Source of the DNA: Glandiceps talaboti | Taxonomy: Eukaryota > Hemichordata > Enteropneusta > Spengelidae | Reading direction: 5' to 3' | Length of the DNA: 64,000 nt | Assembly (NCBI RefSeq): GCF_964340395.1 | Contig: NC_135550.1 | Span: 15,200,408-15,264,407 of the forward strand | In this document: in pieces, positions 1 through 14,521 of the stretch | Position numbering within the stretch: the first letter of the stretch is position 1 | How the letters are laid out: each line of letters opens with the position of its first letter | Made by a program: the position numbers and the translations under genes | Notes under the pieces: model-generated | What the model was told of the DNA's origin: nothing | What the model saw: the letters and a program-made list of their open reading frames with translations, nothing else | The model's database searches: none

Positions 1-2041
1 TTGAAATATGTCTATCTTTGTGTCAAAACATAATCATTTTAGCAATATTTAAGTTTTTGTTGGTGTTACTAGTTGGACAGATTTTATTTATCTAAGCTGA
101 TGTTATGTGGTAGAATTGTTGTGCTCATGAAACAATTGCTTGATCATTGAAACTCGGCGTGATTATAATTTTACGGCTCACACTTTTATATAATCCCTAA
201 AAAGGAAAGAACTGCATACTTCAGTATAGATCATGAAAGATGAAAACTGATTAATTCTGTCAACTTTTTTTTAATTTTAAATCAAAAGTAAAGCCCTTTC
301 AAAAGTAGCAGGCTGGAAAACATCACAATATTCTGTTATCAACAATAAGCTGGATTTAACATTTGACCTTAAGGTTTAGGTCAAGGTCAATAGACATGAC
401 ATTTACATGGACCTCAATCCCTGATAATACTGATAAACTGTTACTTAAATTGAGTTTTCATGTATTACTGTTGATAAAGTATTGGGACTTTGTAACAAAA
501 ATGACTGCTATTTGGTCAACTAAGATGTCATTTTTTAACTAAATGAAAAAAAAAATGAATGTCTATATGTATACTATGTAACGTTTTCAAAAGGTTTTGA
601 TTAAAAGAAATTTGGCACATCATAATGTTCTATCTGATATTTGAACCTGAAGGTCAAGACCATGGTTAATGTACATATTCTCATAAGAAAGTTCATCCAC
701 AACACAACAACTATAGACATCTAAAATTCATCTGCATATATCACACAATATTTTTTAAAGGATGGCTGGCTGTCATTTGTTGATACAGTATTTGATAAAC
801 CTGCTCCAATATTACGAATAAAAGTGTATAGCCTCAAATTTCTGGTAGTAATTGCTATATATTGTGTTACACATCAGCTGTGATGTATTAAAACGCCTTA
901 TACTTTATGTGCTTGATAACAAAGTCAGTCAACAAATCGATCTGAAAAAAAAAGCCATTTTATCACTTCACAAAGGAGCTTCTATGGTAAAATTTAAAGT
1001 GCCCCCAAAACATACACTTTGAATCTATACTGTAAAAGCAGCCAATCTATATCCTGACGACTTGTACCTACATTATCAATCTCTATACTAAGAGCAAAAA
1101 AAAAAATCACTTGTGAGCAAATAGATGGCTCTATTCTTAACCATTAATAGGTCAAAATTATCAGAAAAACTAAGAAAATTAAGGCTAGATGAGTTGTAAA
1201 AACCATGTTGTCTTTCCCAGTTGAATATAGTGATACAATCACTGGGATCAAGGTATGTTAAAAAGCATCACAGGGGTATCCATGACAAATCGATTTTGTG
1301 GTATCTAAGTGATAATATTACAGCACAAATCTACGACATGCTAGCAGTGAGGGATTGCTGTCAATCCGTCTTTATTTCATATCCCAACTTGAGACAGCAT
1401 TTTTTTGAAAAAAAACCCTAAATCTAAATGGTACTATGATATAAAACCACATTGTATATAATATATCCATGTTGATTGGGTACCTTAAAGGCGAGTATAA
1501 AATCACCCATTGTGCTTATAGTATGGCTGGTTTAAGCATGTACACAGTCTAACATGAGACACCATTTTATTTTTTTGAGGTCTCTCTCTAAAAAGAAATA
1601 GTAATATTACATCATAATATCATAACTAGGCAAAGCCCATAAGCTCGCGCAGGGTAGATTCATTTGTGACCGGCTGTCTGGGCCAGGGTTGATGCACTTG
1701 ATTTGGGTCATTTTCCAGGGGTATTGACCATCAAAATTTATTTTATTGAATGACAACTAATTCTCTTACATGGACGAGAAGTAAAGCAAGTCAACACTCT
1801 ATGCAGTTGTTGGTTTCAAAAACCATCACAGCCATTAGATTAATATTGTTCATTTTCAATAAGCCAACTTATCATAGACCCTCCACCAACGTACGTTGGT
1901 CTTTGGATAATTCAACTCGATGATTTAGGAATGTTACTGTACCAACAAACATAGGAAAGTAGATATTCTTTTTAAAACATGTAAAAAAAAACAATTATTG
2001 ACAATACTGTCAAAACCACACTTCCACAACCCGGAAATTAA
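1..2041. other. AT-rich intergenic DNA
   Basis: No gene recognised. Holds two TCAAGGTCA-type repeat fragments (about 363-395 and 640-670) and short A runs. The 66-codon frame at 1221 has no ATG start or domain. Confidence 0.5.
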
Positions 2042-2420
2042 ACTGCGCTATGTCATCAGTGGTCCTTATCTCAAACTATCAAATAGTGTAACAATTTCTC
2101 TTTGAGGTACAGTGATGCCTCGATACTCGTTACAATGTTACGATAATCGTGCCAACAGGCCTACTGTTACAATATTGCAATGCATGGTGATGTTATGTCG
2201 CCTATGATATACGATGATACGGTAGCGCGTGGAGAATGCCCATAGTATATGGAAGGCGCATGCGTAGTCAGTGCGCGCCACAATGCATCATTGGGAGAAC
2301 CACCAAATGTTTTCGCATAGTATATACGACGTGCATGCGTACTAGTCATTGAGCCGCTTCGCGGCAGCTTCGCTGCCGCTGCACGAGCTATTATCGGAGC
2401 AGGAACTATCCATGTAGCTG
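2042..2420. promoter_or_regulatory. CpG-rich island with NRF1-like sites and overlapping hairpins
   Basis: Contains GCGCATGCGTA at 2256-2266 and GTGCATGCGTA at 2331-2341, both near the NRF1 consensus. Two overlapping perfect hairpins follow: GCCGC-TTC-GCGGC (2353-2365) and GGCAGC-TTC-GCTGCC (2363-2377). No gene was recognised on either side. Confidence 0.3.
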
Positions 2421-2699
2421 TATGCCTTGATATAAGTATAAAATTACTCCTCTCTATAAGAACAAGTACGTTTATGCAGTTTCACATGTGTTGTGTCTCT
2501 ATGGTCCTGTTATGAATGAAAACATTTCAGTGGGTGTACTTAAAATCATATTATTAAATCATTTCAATATTTAGTTTGCTGAAATGCAATGTTACATATC
2601 TCCTGGTTACGAAAGGTGATTAAACTTTTCATTATGGAATAGAATTGTATAGGAAGTTTTATATTTAGAACAAACATACATGTGAGAGCCCCCCCCCCC

Positions 2700-2733
<34 letters not shown>

Positions 2734-3589
2734 CTTGTGGTCAGGACATTTTGTCTAAAGTGGTGCGATGACACAAATTTAATTTTTTTTAATTTAATTT
2801 TTTTATGTTATTCTCAACAAACCTGTCGCTAAATCTACTATTTATCTCAGACAATATGAGCCAGATGTTGATATTTTGGGGACAAACAACACCTCAATCT
2901 ATCACCATGAAGCTCAAGATGGCCAACAATGCATTGTAGAATGCCATCCGGTGAAATAGTGAAAAAAATAAATCAATTTTGAACAACAATAAGAATTACA
3001 TTAGGCAGGCTAAAACAAGCATGTGACGATTCTATTCAGTGCTAACTGTGCAATATACTCACACAAAAATAGGATATTGTTACAACTGCTGACGTCAGAC
3101 ATTTTGAAATGTGTAAAAAAACACACATTGGAGAATTGTATTACTTACCAGTACAATGATACAGTATGTGTGCTGCGGGGACATTGTGTATATGATTACT
3201 GTATTGTTACAGTTGTACTAAACATGAACTGAAATGCTTGGGGCAATGTAGTGGGCTTTGAACAAAACATACTATAGCTATTTCTGAACCAAATTTCAGC
3301 ATCTAAAGTTTATATTCGAATGGCACATTTTTATTTTTTTATTTATAACTTTTAAATATGAGATACACACAGTCAAACATTTGATTAGCTGCATGATTTT
3401 CATATTTGGAGCGACAAAATTCATGATATATTTGTGAATTGAAATACACACACATATGATGTCTGGTTGAAAGGATTCGGTGACCTTAACTCAGGCTAGC
3501 ACAGCTAACAATCAGCTCACCATGTTAAGTTATTTTTGCTTGTTCACTGTCTAATATAAGAAATACTTAAAATAAAAACTTAAAATATT

Positions 3590-3865
3590 CTAAAATTGAC
3601 AAAAAATAATGCAAGCTATCCAAAAATTGAACGAAAACATAAAGCTATCCAAAACTTGAGAAAAAAAAACCATAGAGTTATCCAAAAATTAATTACATAT
3701 ACCATGACCTATCCGAAAATTAACAAAAGACTCAAATCTATCCAAAATTGACAAAAAATGTAAGCAATCTAATAATCCCCCCCCCCCCCAAAAAAAAAAA
3801 AAAAAAAAAAAAAAACCAAAAAAAAAAAACCAACAACCCTGTAAGCTGTATAAAAATTGACAAAA
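3590..3865. repeat. Diverged ~40-bp minisatellite
   Basis: Repeated CTATCCAAAAATTGACAAAA-like units interrupted by a C13-A(n) tract at 3777. Confidence 0.65.
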
Positions 3866-4324
3866 AGGTAACGTTAAAAAATGAAGAATATCTTAAATAT
3901 TTGGGAACAGCAAATTATATCACCAACAATTATGGCTCACTGAACATAAGTTTCAAGTCAGTTCTGTCAATAACAAAATTTTATGGCTGGAAAAAAGGAA
4001 TGCATAAATACTGTCACAGTTAATCCCAAAGCTGCCGCAATATAAATAGAAATTTTCAATTACAATTCATGGTATGCATAAGATATGTATTTCCTTGAGC
4101 TGCCTTCCAGGTACAATGTACTTTGTGATCATGCAATGCTATACATACACATATACTAGTATATACTGTAGTTGTACTACTACTAGAGAGCATAAAGATT
4201 AAAAAATAGCACCAATGGCATTGTATTTGTAGCACAACTGTACAATTTTAACAAAATATTTATCCACATGCTGATCCATGCTAGGTATAGGTGTTCATTT
4301 GCTGAATGATTATCCTGTTGCCTA

Positions 4325-4930
4325 TCCAGCCCTGTTGTTATCTTTGCAATATACGCAATAATTTTGGCTGTTGCTATGGGCTGGGTCATGTTGCTAGACA
4401 TATTTGCATACATTTTTTGAACGTTCGTTCATTTGTCTACGAATCCCTGATGTTATCTTTGGGATATACATCACACACATTTTTTGAATGCTTTATTCAA
4501 TGTGTCTATTAATCCCTATTGTTATCTTTGAAATATACATGACCATTTGGCTGTTGCTATGGGCATGGTTTTGTTGCTAGGCACACTTACATAAATTTTT
4601 TGAATGCTTATTCACTTGTCTATTAATCACTGTTATCTTTGCAAAATATGCGATCATTTGGCTTTTGCTATGGGCATGGTCTTGTTGCTAGGCATATTTG
4701 CATACACCTTTTGAGTGTTTGTTCACTTGTCTATTTAAGAATCCCTGTTATCTGTGAAATACACCATCGTTTGGCTGTTGTATGGGCGTGGTCATGGTTG
4801 TTAGGGATATTTGTATACATTTTTAGAATGTTTACACACTTGCATACCAGATGATATTATTTTAGCAAAATATACTGGCATTTGGTTGTTGCTAAGGGCA
4901 TGGTCATGTTTGGTAGGGCCAGTTGCGTTA
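4325..4930. repeat. Diverged ~115-bp tandem repeats
   Basis: About five to six units, each with TTATCTTTG, GGCTGTTGCTATGGGC, a GTTGCTAGGCATATTTGCAT-like phrase and CATTTTTTGAA. Confidence 0.75.
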
Positions 4931-4984
4931 AAATATTTCAAACCAAATCTGCAGAATAACACTGCTAGAAGCATCTCACTTAAC

Positions 4985-5545
4985 TACTTTTTGAGATATA
5001 AATTTTTTGACCAAAATTCACATTTGTACACCTAATTTGCATATTGCCGATGAGATCACTATATTCTTAATACTTCTTCATCTATACACACCCAAATGCA
5101 TCCCCATTAAATTTCAGCTCAATCTACTCACTAGTTTTGGATTAAAGATTTTGACCAAAAAAGACACATTTTTAGCCCTAATTTGCATATTACTGATGGA
5201 ACAAATCCTAATTTACACATCCCTAAGAATGTTCCCACTAAATTTCAGACCAATCTGCCCCGTAGTTTTTGAGTTAAAGTTTTTTGACCAAAATGACATT
5301 TTTTGAGCCAAATCAAACACCTATGACCCGATCATTTTGCTTTGAACAATTTCCCAACAAGACACCAAAAGTAATGTTCCCACCAAATACCAAGGCAATT
5401 GGTCTGGCGGTTTTTGAGTTTAAGTTGTCCACACACACACACATACCCACAGACAGACAGCAGGACAGACACCGCACCATGCCTATAGCACTACTGAACT
5501 TTATCGGTTCAGTTGTGCTAAAAACAAAACTACATGTATTGACTT
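4985..5545. repeat. Diverged ~140-bp tandem repeats ending in a hairpin
   Basis: About three units contain TTTTTGACCAAAA, CCTAATTTGCATATT, AAATTTCAG and TAGTTTTTGAGTTAAAG. They end in an ACAC/CAGA microsatellite and a 13-bp hairpin (5487-5519, AGCACTACTGAAC..GTTCAGTTGTGCT) like a helitron 3' end. Similar but decayed ends occur at 27980-28045. Confidence 0.6.
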
Positions 5546-7325
5546 CAAGACCATACAGTATATTACTCTTCTCCAATTTAACCGAAAACTAACGATGTTT
5601 ATAGTCATTTCTGTCATTGTACTGCAGCAAACACTTCTCATATTTTGTCAAATTTTCCAGCTCCCATCACGACTGCTGTATGACCTTTTCCTGAATTTGA
5701 GAGTGATACGTACACTACAAATGTATGTATGGTTTACACATCATGTACATGTAACTTTATAGAGTATTTTACAGAGAAGAACCTGGTAGTCATTGTATGG
5801 CCTCAGATGAACTGATTAGAGAGTGTTGCTTTATTCTAGATTTGCAATTACATTTTATCCTCGTTTATGACTGTCTTTCAAACGAAATGTATAATACTAA
5901 TATTGTACTACTACTGGTATTTTTTTTTACAAATTGGATGCCATTTACAGGAAATATAAGATTTCTCATATTTAATACAGTCAATTTCATCAAACTAGCT
6001 GGTAGATATAATAAGTCAATATCAAATCGAAACAAGTCTTCAATGATGACACAGTCCCCCACCTCCTTAATACTTTATTTGAAAGTGATTGTAAATTTAT
6101 GAAATGAATTCTTTATTCTTGTAAATTTGACCTTGTGATTAAGATCAAGGTCAAGTCCATGTATAGTAAAAAGGCTATATGCAATATGTATATTGAGCAA
6201 TACAGGAGTTAGTCATTTGAATAAAGTGTTTACAGAGCCGTTCCTAAACTACTATACAGTGGATCTTTATACTAAGTATAGCTGCCATTCAGTGGCACGC
6301 ATATTTGTCTATGTCTGCTGTTCTTTATCACCTTTGCACAAGATCTGAAAGAAAATAGTCACACTTCAATACCAGGCAAAGTCGGTAATAAGCAAAAAAT
6401 GACTTGATTTTTTGACAAGTGTAGGTCAGGGTTTTCACTGAAAACTCACACCTGATAATATTAAGGTAGACGGGGGGGGGGGGGGGGGGGGGGGTTAGGC
6501 TAACTATGTTTTCAAGTTATTTGAAAAATGGTAGATTAGGTTATGAAGTGATGTGACATTATCATAAAGAAAAGAGAAAAATAAAACAAAAAACAACCAT
6601 TTAGGAAATGCCTTGGTAAAACGAAGATGTACATTTTGACCACGAGTGTCAATTTGACCACATGAGTGTTAAATGCCACCACGGTTTTTTTTATTCATTA
6701 ACTCCACCATTCCATTTTATTACACATACATAAAAGAAAAACAGATGTGAAATAAACATGAAAATCCATGTAATTACAAAAGGGATAATACGCTAAAAAT
6801 ATCAGTGAAATCCCAGTGGTACATGAATTAAATTAATTGCCCATTTCACAAACCATATATCAACTTGGCAGAACTTAAAAAAAAAAATATTTGTTTCCGA
6901 TAATATGACTTCAGAAAACTGGGTAGGCAGGTTGGAGTTTTATTCTCTATTTTTTTTTTCTTCTTTTTCTGTTGTTGTTGAGAAATTGCTTCAACCCTAA
7001 GAAGACAACATAAATACTCGTTGGTCACAATACTTCTGTGATGATTTGATGAGGTGTAAAAGAAGTAAATGAAGACAATGATAAGTTAAGTAGACGAACA
7101 CAATAATGTAGACTGTACTAAATACATTCATCTCATAGTCTGAAAAGACCGGGTTTCTCTGGAAGGAGATTTCTATTTTTAAATTACAAAAGATACTTTG
7201 GCCAAAAAATATTACACAGAAATAGAAGTAAATTGTCACCATTTTACCTCTTTTGATGTGGTTATCGAAAACAGAGCTTTTTTTTTATTTTACTCGCAAT
7301 GGTATAATTACAAAAATGTATTCCC

Positions 7326-8150
7326 AAATATTTTTCTTCATTCAGCTGGGAAACACTTGTGACCTAAGGGTTGTCATAGTGACTCATAGTGACAATTGCC
7401 CCTTTGGAGATCACTAGTATTTTCCTTGGCTGAATGAAGAAAAATATTGGGGAACTAACATCTAATTGTCAAAGAAATGAGAGGTTGAGATAATGGGAAT
7501 TTAAAGTTTACAGAAACACTGGTAACAGATATACATGTGTAGTGACACCTACATGTATAAGTGTCCTACCTATTTAAGCTGACACAAATACAAACATACA
7601 GGGATCAAATACAAACATGCAGGCAGCAAATACACTAATAATAATACAAGTGACAGATTACTGTACAGTGTCATCTGTTATTATTTGTTGAGATTACAAA
7701 ATGAAACTGTGTAATGTATACACTCGTGTGTTTAATTTGCCTATACAGTTATGGACTATTCATCACATTTAGTATCAACATAAAGACATGTTTTTACCAT
7801 TTTTTTTTTGCTCATACTGTCACACCCACGTTCATATGTTGCCTAGAGATAGGTCTTAATTACCTTAGTTAGTTTATGATAAATCAAGCGATTTCTGATT
7901 TTAATTAAAACAATTTTTTTTTTAACAAAACCGATTTTTTGCAGGTAGTTTTAATAGGCCAATAAAAAGAATTTGTCGAAAGTAATGGCAATTTTGAACA
8001 TTTTGATTCATACTTCGAACACTGCAGAAGCCATGATGTAGGCACACGTTGTCGTGACAACAGACGCGTGTTGTCATGATGTAGAATGACCAGAATATAT
8101 ATTCCATATTTTTTGTTGAACCTGGCTCATGTATGGTGTAATGCTATATA
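7326..8150. repeat. Composite dispersed repeat, copy 1 (foldback plus distal block)
   Basis: A 123-base hairpin (7326-7448) has arms TTTTTCTTCATTCAGCTGG and GGCTGAATGAAGAAAAATA. About 540 bases later comes a block beginning GGCAATTTTGAACATTTTGA (7987). Both blocks recur in the same order at 42.6-43.2 kb. Confidence 0.55.
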
Positions 8151-9089
8151 TACATCAGGCATCTGTCTCTGGTAAATTTTGATATTTGATAATATCTTCT
8201 AGATTTTGATATATGGCACCAATTCACCACATGAGGGCAAGCTCTTCTCGTTGGACATTGGCTCTTTAAAAGTTTAATTTGACATACCACTGATGAATGG
8301 AAAGTTCTTGTGAAGCACAAAAATTTGATGTCCCCCCCCCCTCCCAATATATCCTTTACTATGATCACTTTAATTACAAGAATTTAAAACTGTGCACATT
8401 CTCAAGACACTCAAATTCAAAATTATCTTATTGTTCTGAATTTGAATCAATTTCAAAATTATGCATTTTACATGCGTGAAAACGTAGTACTGTTCTAGCT
8501 TATTACCCTATACTCCAGTCAAGTTCAAAATTATACTAAGGATTACTTGTGCTTATTTCCCTGTACTCAATTCAAGTTCAAAATCATGAACACTATTATT
8601 GCCATTATCAGGTGCAAAATATAATACATGTAATGTGCTTTAAATCACTCTATTTTACTCAAGTTCAAAATTCAGATTGTGTTCATCTCCCTGTAACCCT
8701 ACACAAGTTCCCAATTTGGATTGAAGAAATGTAAAACTGTGGCACACCTGTACTCATTCATAATCAAGATTTGACAAGGTATGCTATTTGTTGGTTATAT
8801 TAAAGTTTGCTTAGCTCCACCTACACAGTCACCTATTTGCAGTGGACTACATACTGCAGGAAATGACCACCACAGCTAAACAATTAAAGACCTACGTGCA
8901 CAATACATACCAGGGGCGGTTTACTATAGGGTTATTATGTATTCTGTAATCAATCAATTCTGATGAAGGTCAAGAAACGTGATAAACGCCCACTTGCTAA
9001 TTTCAAACGTTAGCAACTTAAAGCTGGTATGAGTCATTACTGTGACAGAATAAAACAGTGCTATTCTTTTCAAGTCTATGTATCAGATA

Positions 9090-9167
9090 GTGCGTGTGTG
9101 TGTGTCTGTCGGTCTGTCTGTGTCTGTCTGTCTGCCTGTCAGTCTATGTTGGGTTAATGTGTCTATC

Positions 9168-9210
<43 letters not shown>

Positions 9211-9259
9211 GCGTATGTATGTATGTGTGTGTGTGTGTCTGTGTATGTCTGTCTTTCTT

Positions 9260-9326
<67 letters not shown>

Positions 9327-9342
9327 GCCTGTCTGACTGACT
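9090..9342. repeat. TGTG/TCTG microsatellite block
   Basis: GT, GTATGT and CTGT runs. All open frames here are artefacts of the repeat. Confidence 0.95.
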
Positions 9343-9811
9343 GTGTGCAGAAGAATATATTCTGGTGTATGAAATACTGAGTGTGAAAAACAACAGAAAG
9401 ATAGTATTTCTTGCTCAATACCATACAAATAATGTAACGTGACATATGAAAACATATCTGTCGTCATAGCCATAGGGCATACAGTATTAATTCTTCCTCC
9501 AACATAATAAGAGTCAGTCATCATTACCTACATGATGGAACATGAAACAAAAAATTACGAATGACAAATTGACAATGCAGACAGTAACTACTGTAATAAT
9601 AATATGAAAATTGACATTGTTGGCATAATGATTTATATAGTGAAATTCTAGAAATGACACTCTATTGAAATCAAGAAATGAGTAACAAATGGTTGACATT
9701 TGAAACATACAAAACAGTTGATTCTTATGTTTTATTAATTTTTAATTTTTAATTTTTTGCTATTTTTCATATTTTCTCATGGTTGTAAGGAAAATTTTAT
9801 ACATTTTTTAG

Positions 9812-10100
9812 ATGTGTGTGTGTGTGTGTTTGTGTGTGTGTGATGGGGGGAGGTATGCAGAATTTTGAGATGGATGCCATGGGGATGCTAATATTTTGAG
9901 AAAACATGGATTGATGGGTGTGGGGTGAGGTGGGGAGCTGTACAGAATTTAGAGATTGATGCAATGGGTATGCTAATATTGAGAATACATGAATGTATGA
10001 GAAGTGGGAGGTTGGGGAGAGGGGATACATGTGTATATACAGTGTAGTACTTTGAAAAGGATGGCATGGGTATGCTGATATCGAGAAAACATGCAGAACT
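9812..10100. repeat. GT run followed by ~100-bp imperfect repeats
   Basis: TGTGTG run, then three units with GCATGGGTATGCTAATAT-like and TTGAGAAAACATG phrases. Confidence 0.6.
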
Positions 10101-13100
10101 TAGAATATTACAGTCAATAAATTAGAATTAATAAAATTGAATCATACTTTGTGGAAAAAACAAACAGTTAAAGGTAAAAAACTAACAAAAGATTTTGTTT
10201 GTACTTGGCTATAACACAGATACAAATAATAGCCATGCACCTACATAGTTGAAATAGTATAAGTTTTAGAACTAAGATGTAGAAATTCCCGGAAACTTTG
10301 ACAATCTGCAGCCATTATGATACTTGATAGGTAGGAAATAATGATATCATGATGTGAAATGGTATTGATCACAACTGGGTAGGTATATCATGGTGACTTT
10401 AGTGTGTGCCAAATGTATCAAGTAAAATTACATTATCAAAAGCTGTTGTAAATATGAAAGTAAAAATCACAACAGAACATGGAAATTACAAAAATATCAT
10501 GTACTACTTTTAAGATCAATATTACATGTATAATTATTTTACTGTTCACAAGACAACTTTTATTGAGATATTTAATTAACGGTTGTGGTCTGTGTCAAGA
10601 TAATGCCGATCTACATCATTGGTTTCTCAATCAACAACCTAAGAATCGCCATGATTTTGCTAATTTTTTCCTTCACTTGAGTGTATTCAGGCATTATCAT
10701 GATTATTGACAAGTATTTTGGTGATTCGTTCTGCTGTCAAATACTCGCAATGAAACTTAATTTGCAACTTCTCAACTTCAAGAACCCTTAATACATTACT
10801 CACATTTTCTCGGCAAAACTACGGAAAATATTGGGAGAGGAAGATCCAATTATACATGATTATTCAGAATATTTTTTTGTTTGGACAGTTTCTAAAAACT
10901 AATTTGTTTAAGCTATTTCGATATGTAGGCAAAGTCTGCATAATATCTCTGATTATTTTACAAAATGCTGACTCTAAATTGATGTTATGCTGTATATATA
11001 CGTGTCTGGTATGTGTCTGAAACAGGAATTTTTCCTCCGGATATTAAGCCAAAGTTAACAAAATTGGGCAGGAATGAGATTGAAGGTTATTAAAAAAAAA
11101 AAAAAAAAAAATTTCACAATGTCAAAAAATTTCTTGTCACGCAATTGTATTACAGTACAGAGTAAACTCAGCCGCTAAAAAGATATCACTTACAAATGTA
11201 TTTTTAGAATTAATAAAATTAAATAAATAATACACCCCAAAAATAAATAAATAAATAAAATAAAAATCATTCCGAAATACCTGAATGAGGCCTGCATAAC
11301 GAAATACAGGTGTGTATACATTAATAAAGCTATTTCAATATAAGGATCTATCCAGTCTGGGAATATATGAATATAATTTTACAAATAAATCAATATGATG
11401 TGATATAAAGAATAATTCATGTGTTGGCAAGATATTATTTGTTAAACTGAGGTTATCAGGAAATAACACATTCTTGTTGAATGTAACAAATGACCTCATT
11501 TTAACCTTAGTTCATACATCACATCAAGTCAATAGTGCCACAGAAAAAATACTCAAATAAACTTGGGGGAAAAAAGCCAGCTGTGGTGCGAAACTAATCA
11601 AAGCATGAAGCTATTCTTGCACTGCAAGCACACACAAAAAAATGGCAGCATGAAAAAAAAAATAACATGTAAATTTTCTAGCTTCATAATTTTTTTTTTG
11701 ACATAAGGTCTGTAAACTTTTTAGAAATGATTGGTGCGAAAAACGACATTGTCAACATCAGAGAGTGGATTTTTTCACTCTAATTTTAAAGGACAGTGGG
11801 CATGTATGTTTTTTTTTGCATAATTTGGGCTGCATATTTGATAGGTAATTAGCCTAAGCATTCGACTTACTGAAGCATACTTAACCGTCACTTGTTATTG
11901 GCCGGACTCAAACCTGGTGTTCCGAAGTAAACTTACAAACAATCCATATGCCGTAATATATTATTTTATATATGTATACGTATCGAAAATACATAAAAAC
12001 GACAAGGAAATCTCTAGTATGTATGCAACCAACAATTCTAACAACACCAGCAGACAATTATACTGTCATTGATGACATGCATTGACATAAACATTACACT
12101 AGTATAGTTAAATCAAGTATTTTCACTCCAATAAAAAGTTTATCAAATCAAATTGTGTTATTTCAAGTTTTGGGTTTTATTTACAAACTTTCCAAGGACA
12201 ATTCAAGAAGAATTTAGATTCAAGGAAACAACTTCCAGCCATATCATTATTTTCTTTTTTATTTCCTATATTTAGTGTCAATATTTCTTTTCAATATCAA
12301 AATCAATTTTCACTCATTCATCAAATTTTTATCATTTTGTTATTTCTCAATTTCAAATCAGTATTTCTTTCAATTAAATACCAAAATTTATTTATTCACT
12401 ATTTTTATTTATTTATTTATTATTCATTTATTATTTAACGATACAAAGACAAAACAAAAGAAGGGCAACAACGCAGGAAATGAAAAATTCATTTTTAAGG
12501 ATTCATTTAAAAAAATAAGATTATGAAAATGGAAACAAGATGTACAAGCTGAAAGTTAGACAGTTACAGTTCAAAACGAAATTCAATCTCTTACTTTATG
12601 CAATCCCTTTTTTTGATATGTACGTCATTACAGAGAAACACAAAAGTATGGCATTTTGGAAAAAAAAATTGCCTCCCTTTGGGCATATTAGTAAGATGGT
12701 CGTACCTTTTAGTTGAGTATAATAGGAAATTGTGTATTTTAGTGCGTCAGTCATGGCCTTCAAGTTAAGTATTAGTACAAAATGTGTCATGCATCCGATG
12801 TCCTTTTTTGTTATTCAATTCAATGCTTAAATTCATGGAAAGGTGGGAAATCTTGTCAAACTCTATGCATAAATTTTATTTCATTTCATTAAATTTTAAT
12901 ACTTGAATTTAATTTGGTGGGGAAAACAAATTAAAAAGCCTGGAAAAATTTGGATAGATCTATCCATAACAAAAATATAGACATGGCAAATTGAGTTATT
13001 TCTTATTTTGCTTTATTTAGAATTATAAAAACGTAAAAGTTTTCATGACCATGTTTAAATCATACATGATTGTGAAAATGGTGTTTGTCTATTAAATACA

Positions 13101-13140
13101 ACTGACTTTACCTGGCTGGTATTCATTATTGATAATATAA

Positions 13141-13965
13141 TGGACAATGGAATTAGCATACCGAGGTGGATGGGGTGGAAGATGGAATTTATGATATGGG
13201 AGGGGGATTGGAACAATGGAATTAGCATAATATAGAGGAGGGGCAATGGAATCAGCATACTGAGGTGGATGGGATGGATTATGGAATCAGCATAATATAG
13301 GAGAGGGGCAATGGAATCAGCATACTGAGGTGGATGGGGTGGATTATGGAATCAGCATAATATGGGAGGGAGGGGTAATGGAATTAGCATAATATGGGGA
13401 GGGGTAATGGAATCAGCATAATAGGGGTTGGGGTGGGGAGGACAATAGAATTACCATAATATGAGGGGGGATGTAATTAGCATAATGGGGGTTGGGGATG
13501 GGGCAATGGAATTACCATAATATGGGGGAGGGGACAATAGAATCAGCATAATGGGGGTTGGGGTGGGGTGGACAATGGGATTAGCATAATAGGGGGGGGG
13601 GGCAATGGAATCAGCATAATAGGGGTTGGGGTGGGGAGGACAATAGAATTACCATAATATGAGGGGGGATGTAATTAGCATAATGGGGGTTGGGGATGGG
13701 GCAATGGAATTACCATAATATGGGGGAGGGGACAATAGAATCAGCATAATGGGGGTTGGGGTGGGGTGGACAATGAGATTAGCATAATAGGGGGGGGATG
13801 GAATCAGCATAATGGGGTTGGGTGGGGTGGACAATGTGATTGACATAATATGGGGGAGGGGGGCAATGGAATCAGTATAATGGTGGTTGGGGATGGGGCA
13901 GTGTAATCAATATAATGGGGTTGGGGTGGGGCAGACAACTGAATTAGCATAATGGGGGAGGGGGT
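13141..13965. repeat. G-rich minisatellite
   Basis: Some 20 units of about 35-45 bases with ATGGAATCAGCATAAT followed by GGGGGTTGGGGTGGGG-type runs. The plus strand is strongly G-rich over 800 bases. There is a higher-order period of about 180-190 bases (13435 and 13630 blocks alike). Confidence 0.9.
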
Positions 13966-14521
13966 TCGTTATGAGAAGATTACAACTAATCACTCACCAC
14001 CTCCCCCAGTCATTTAAAATAATAGTCTCCTTTTATAACCTTTATCTTCTCAAGAACACAGTATAGTACTTTACAAGATATTTGCGTACAAAAAACGTAG
14101 GCCGTAAATTTCCTCATCATAAATCGCTGATCCTCTTGACAACCGACAACACTACTAATGTTCCCGTGAGATATTTTCACAAGGGCAAACAAATTTCTCT
14201 GTCTCCTGAGAATGCCAAACTGTATGGACAACAAAGTGAAAATTAACCACATTTATAAGATATTACTGTCTATAAAAATAGCGCCTTGAACATTCTACCA
14301 CAGCTGAATATGAATCAATTCTAACAGTACTAAAACAATTCACTCGGTTTGTAGTTGTTGATTTAAAAAAAAATCTCACTTTTAATATCTCCAATAGTGT
14401 ATAAATTGAACAATTCTTTGAATATCCCTACATTGGAGAGACAGAAATCAAGAATCAACCAATTTTTTTATACATATTTTGACAAACAAATAACATTTTC
14501 AGACCTTACTGTTTGCACATC

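Larger units (their letters stand above)
5546..13140. other. Intergenic, repeats only
   Basis: Outside the repeats listed separately I see AT-rich DNA, a G23 run at 6472-6494, a diverged AAGTTCAAAATT repeat (8390-8710) and T-rich DNA at 12240-12440. No exon or RNA gene found. Confidence 0.5.

Noticed and set aside
2689-2730. C12-A30 and C13-A(n) tracts (also 3777) as processed-transcript tails
   Set aside because: No transcript-like sequence or target duplication before them; simple homopolymer tracts that may also carry sequencing error.
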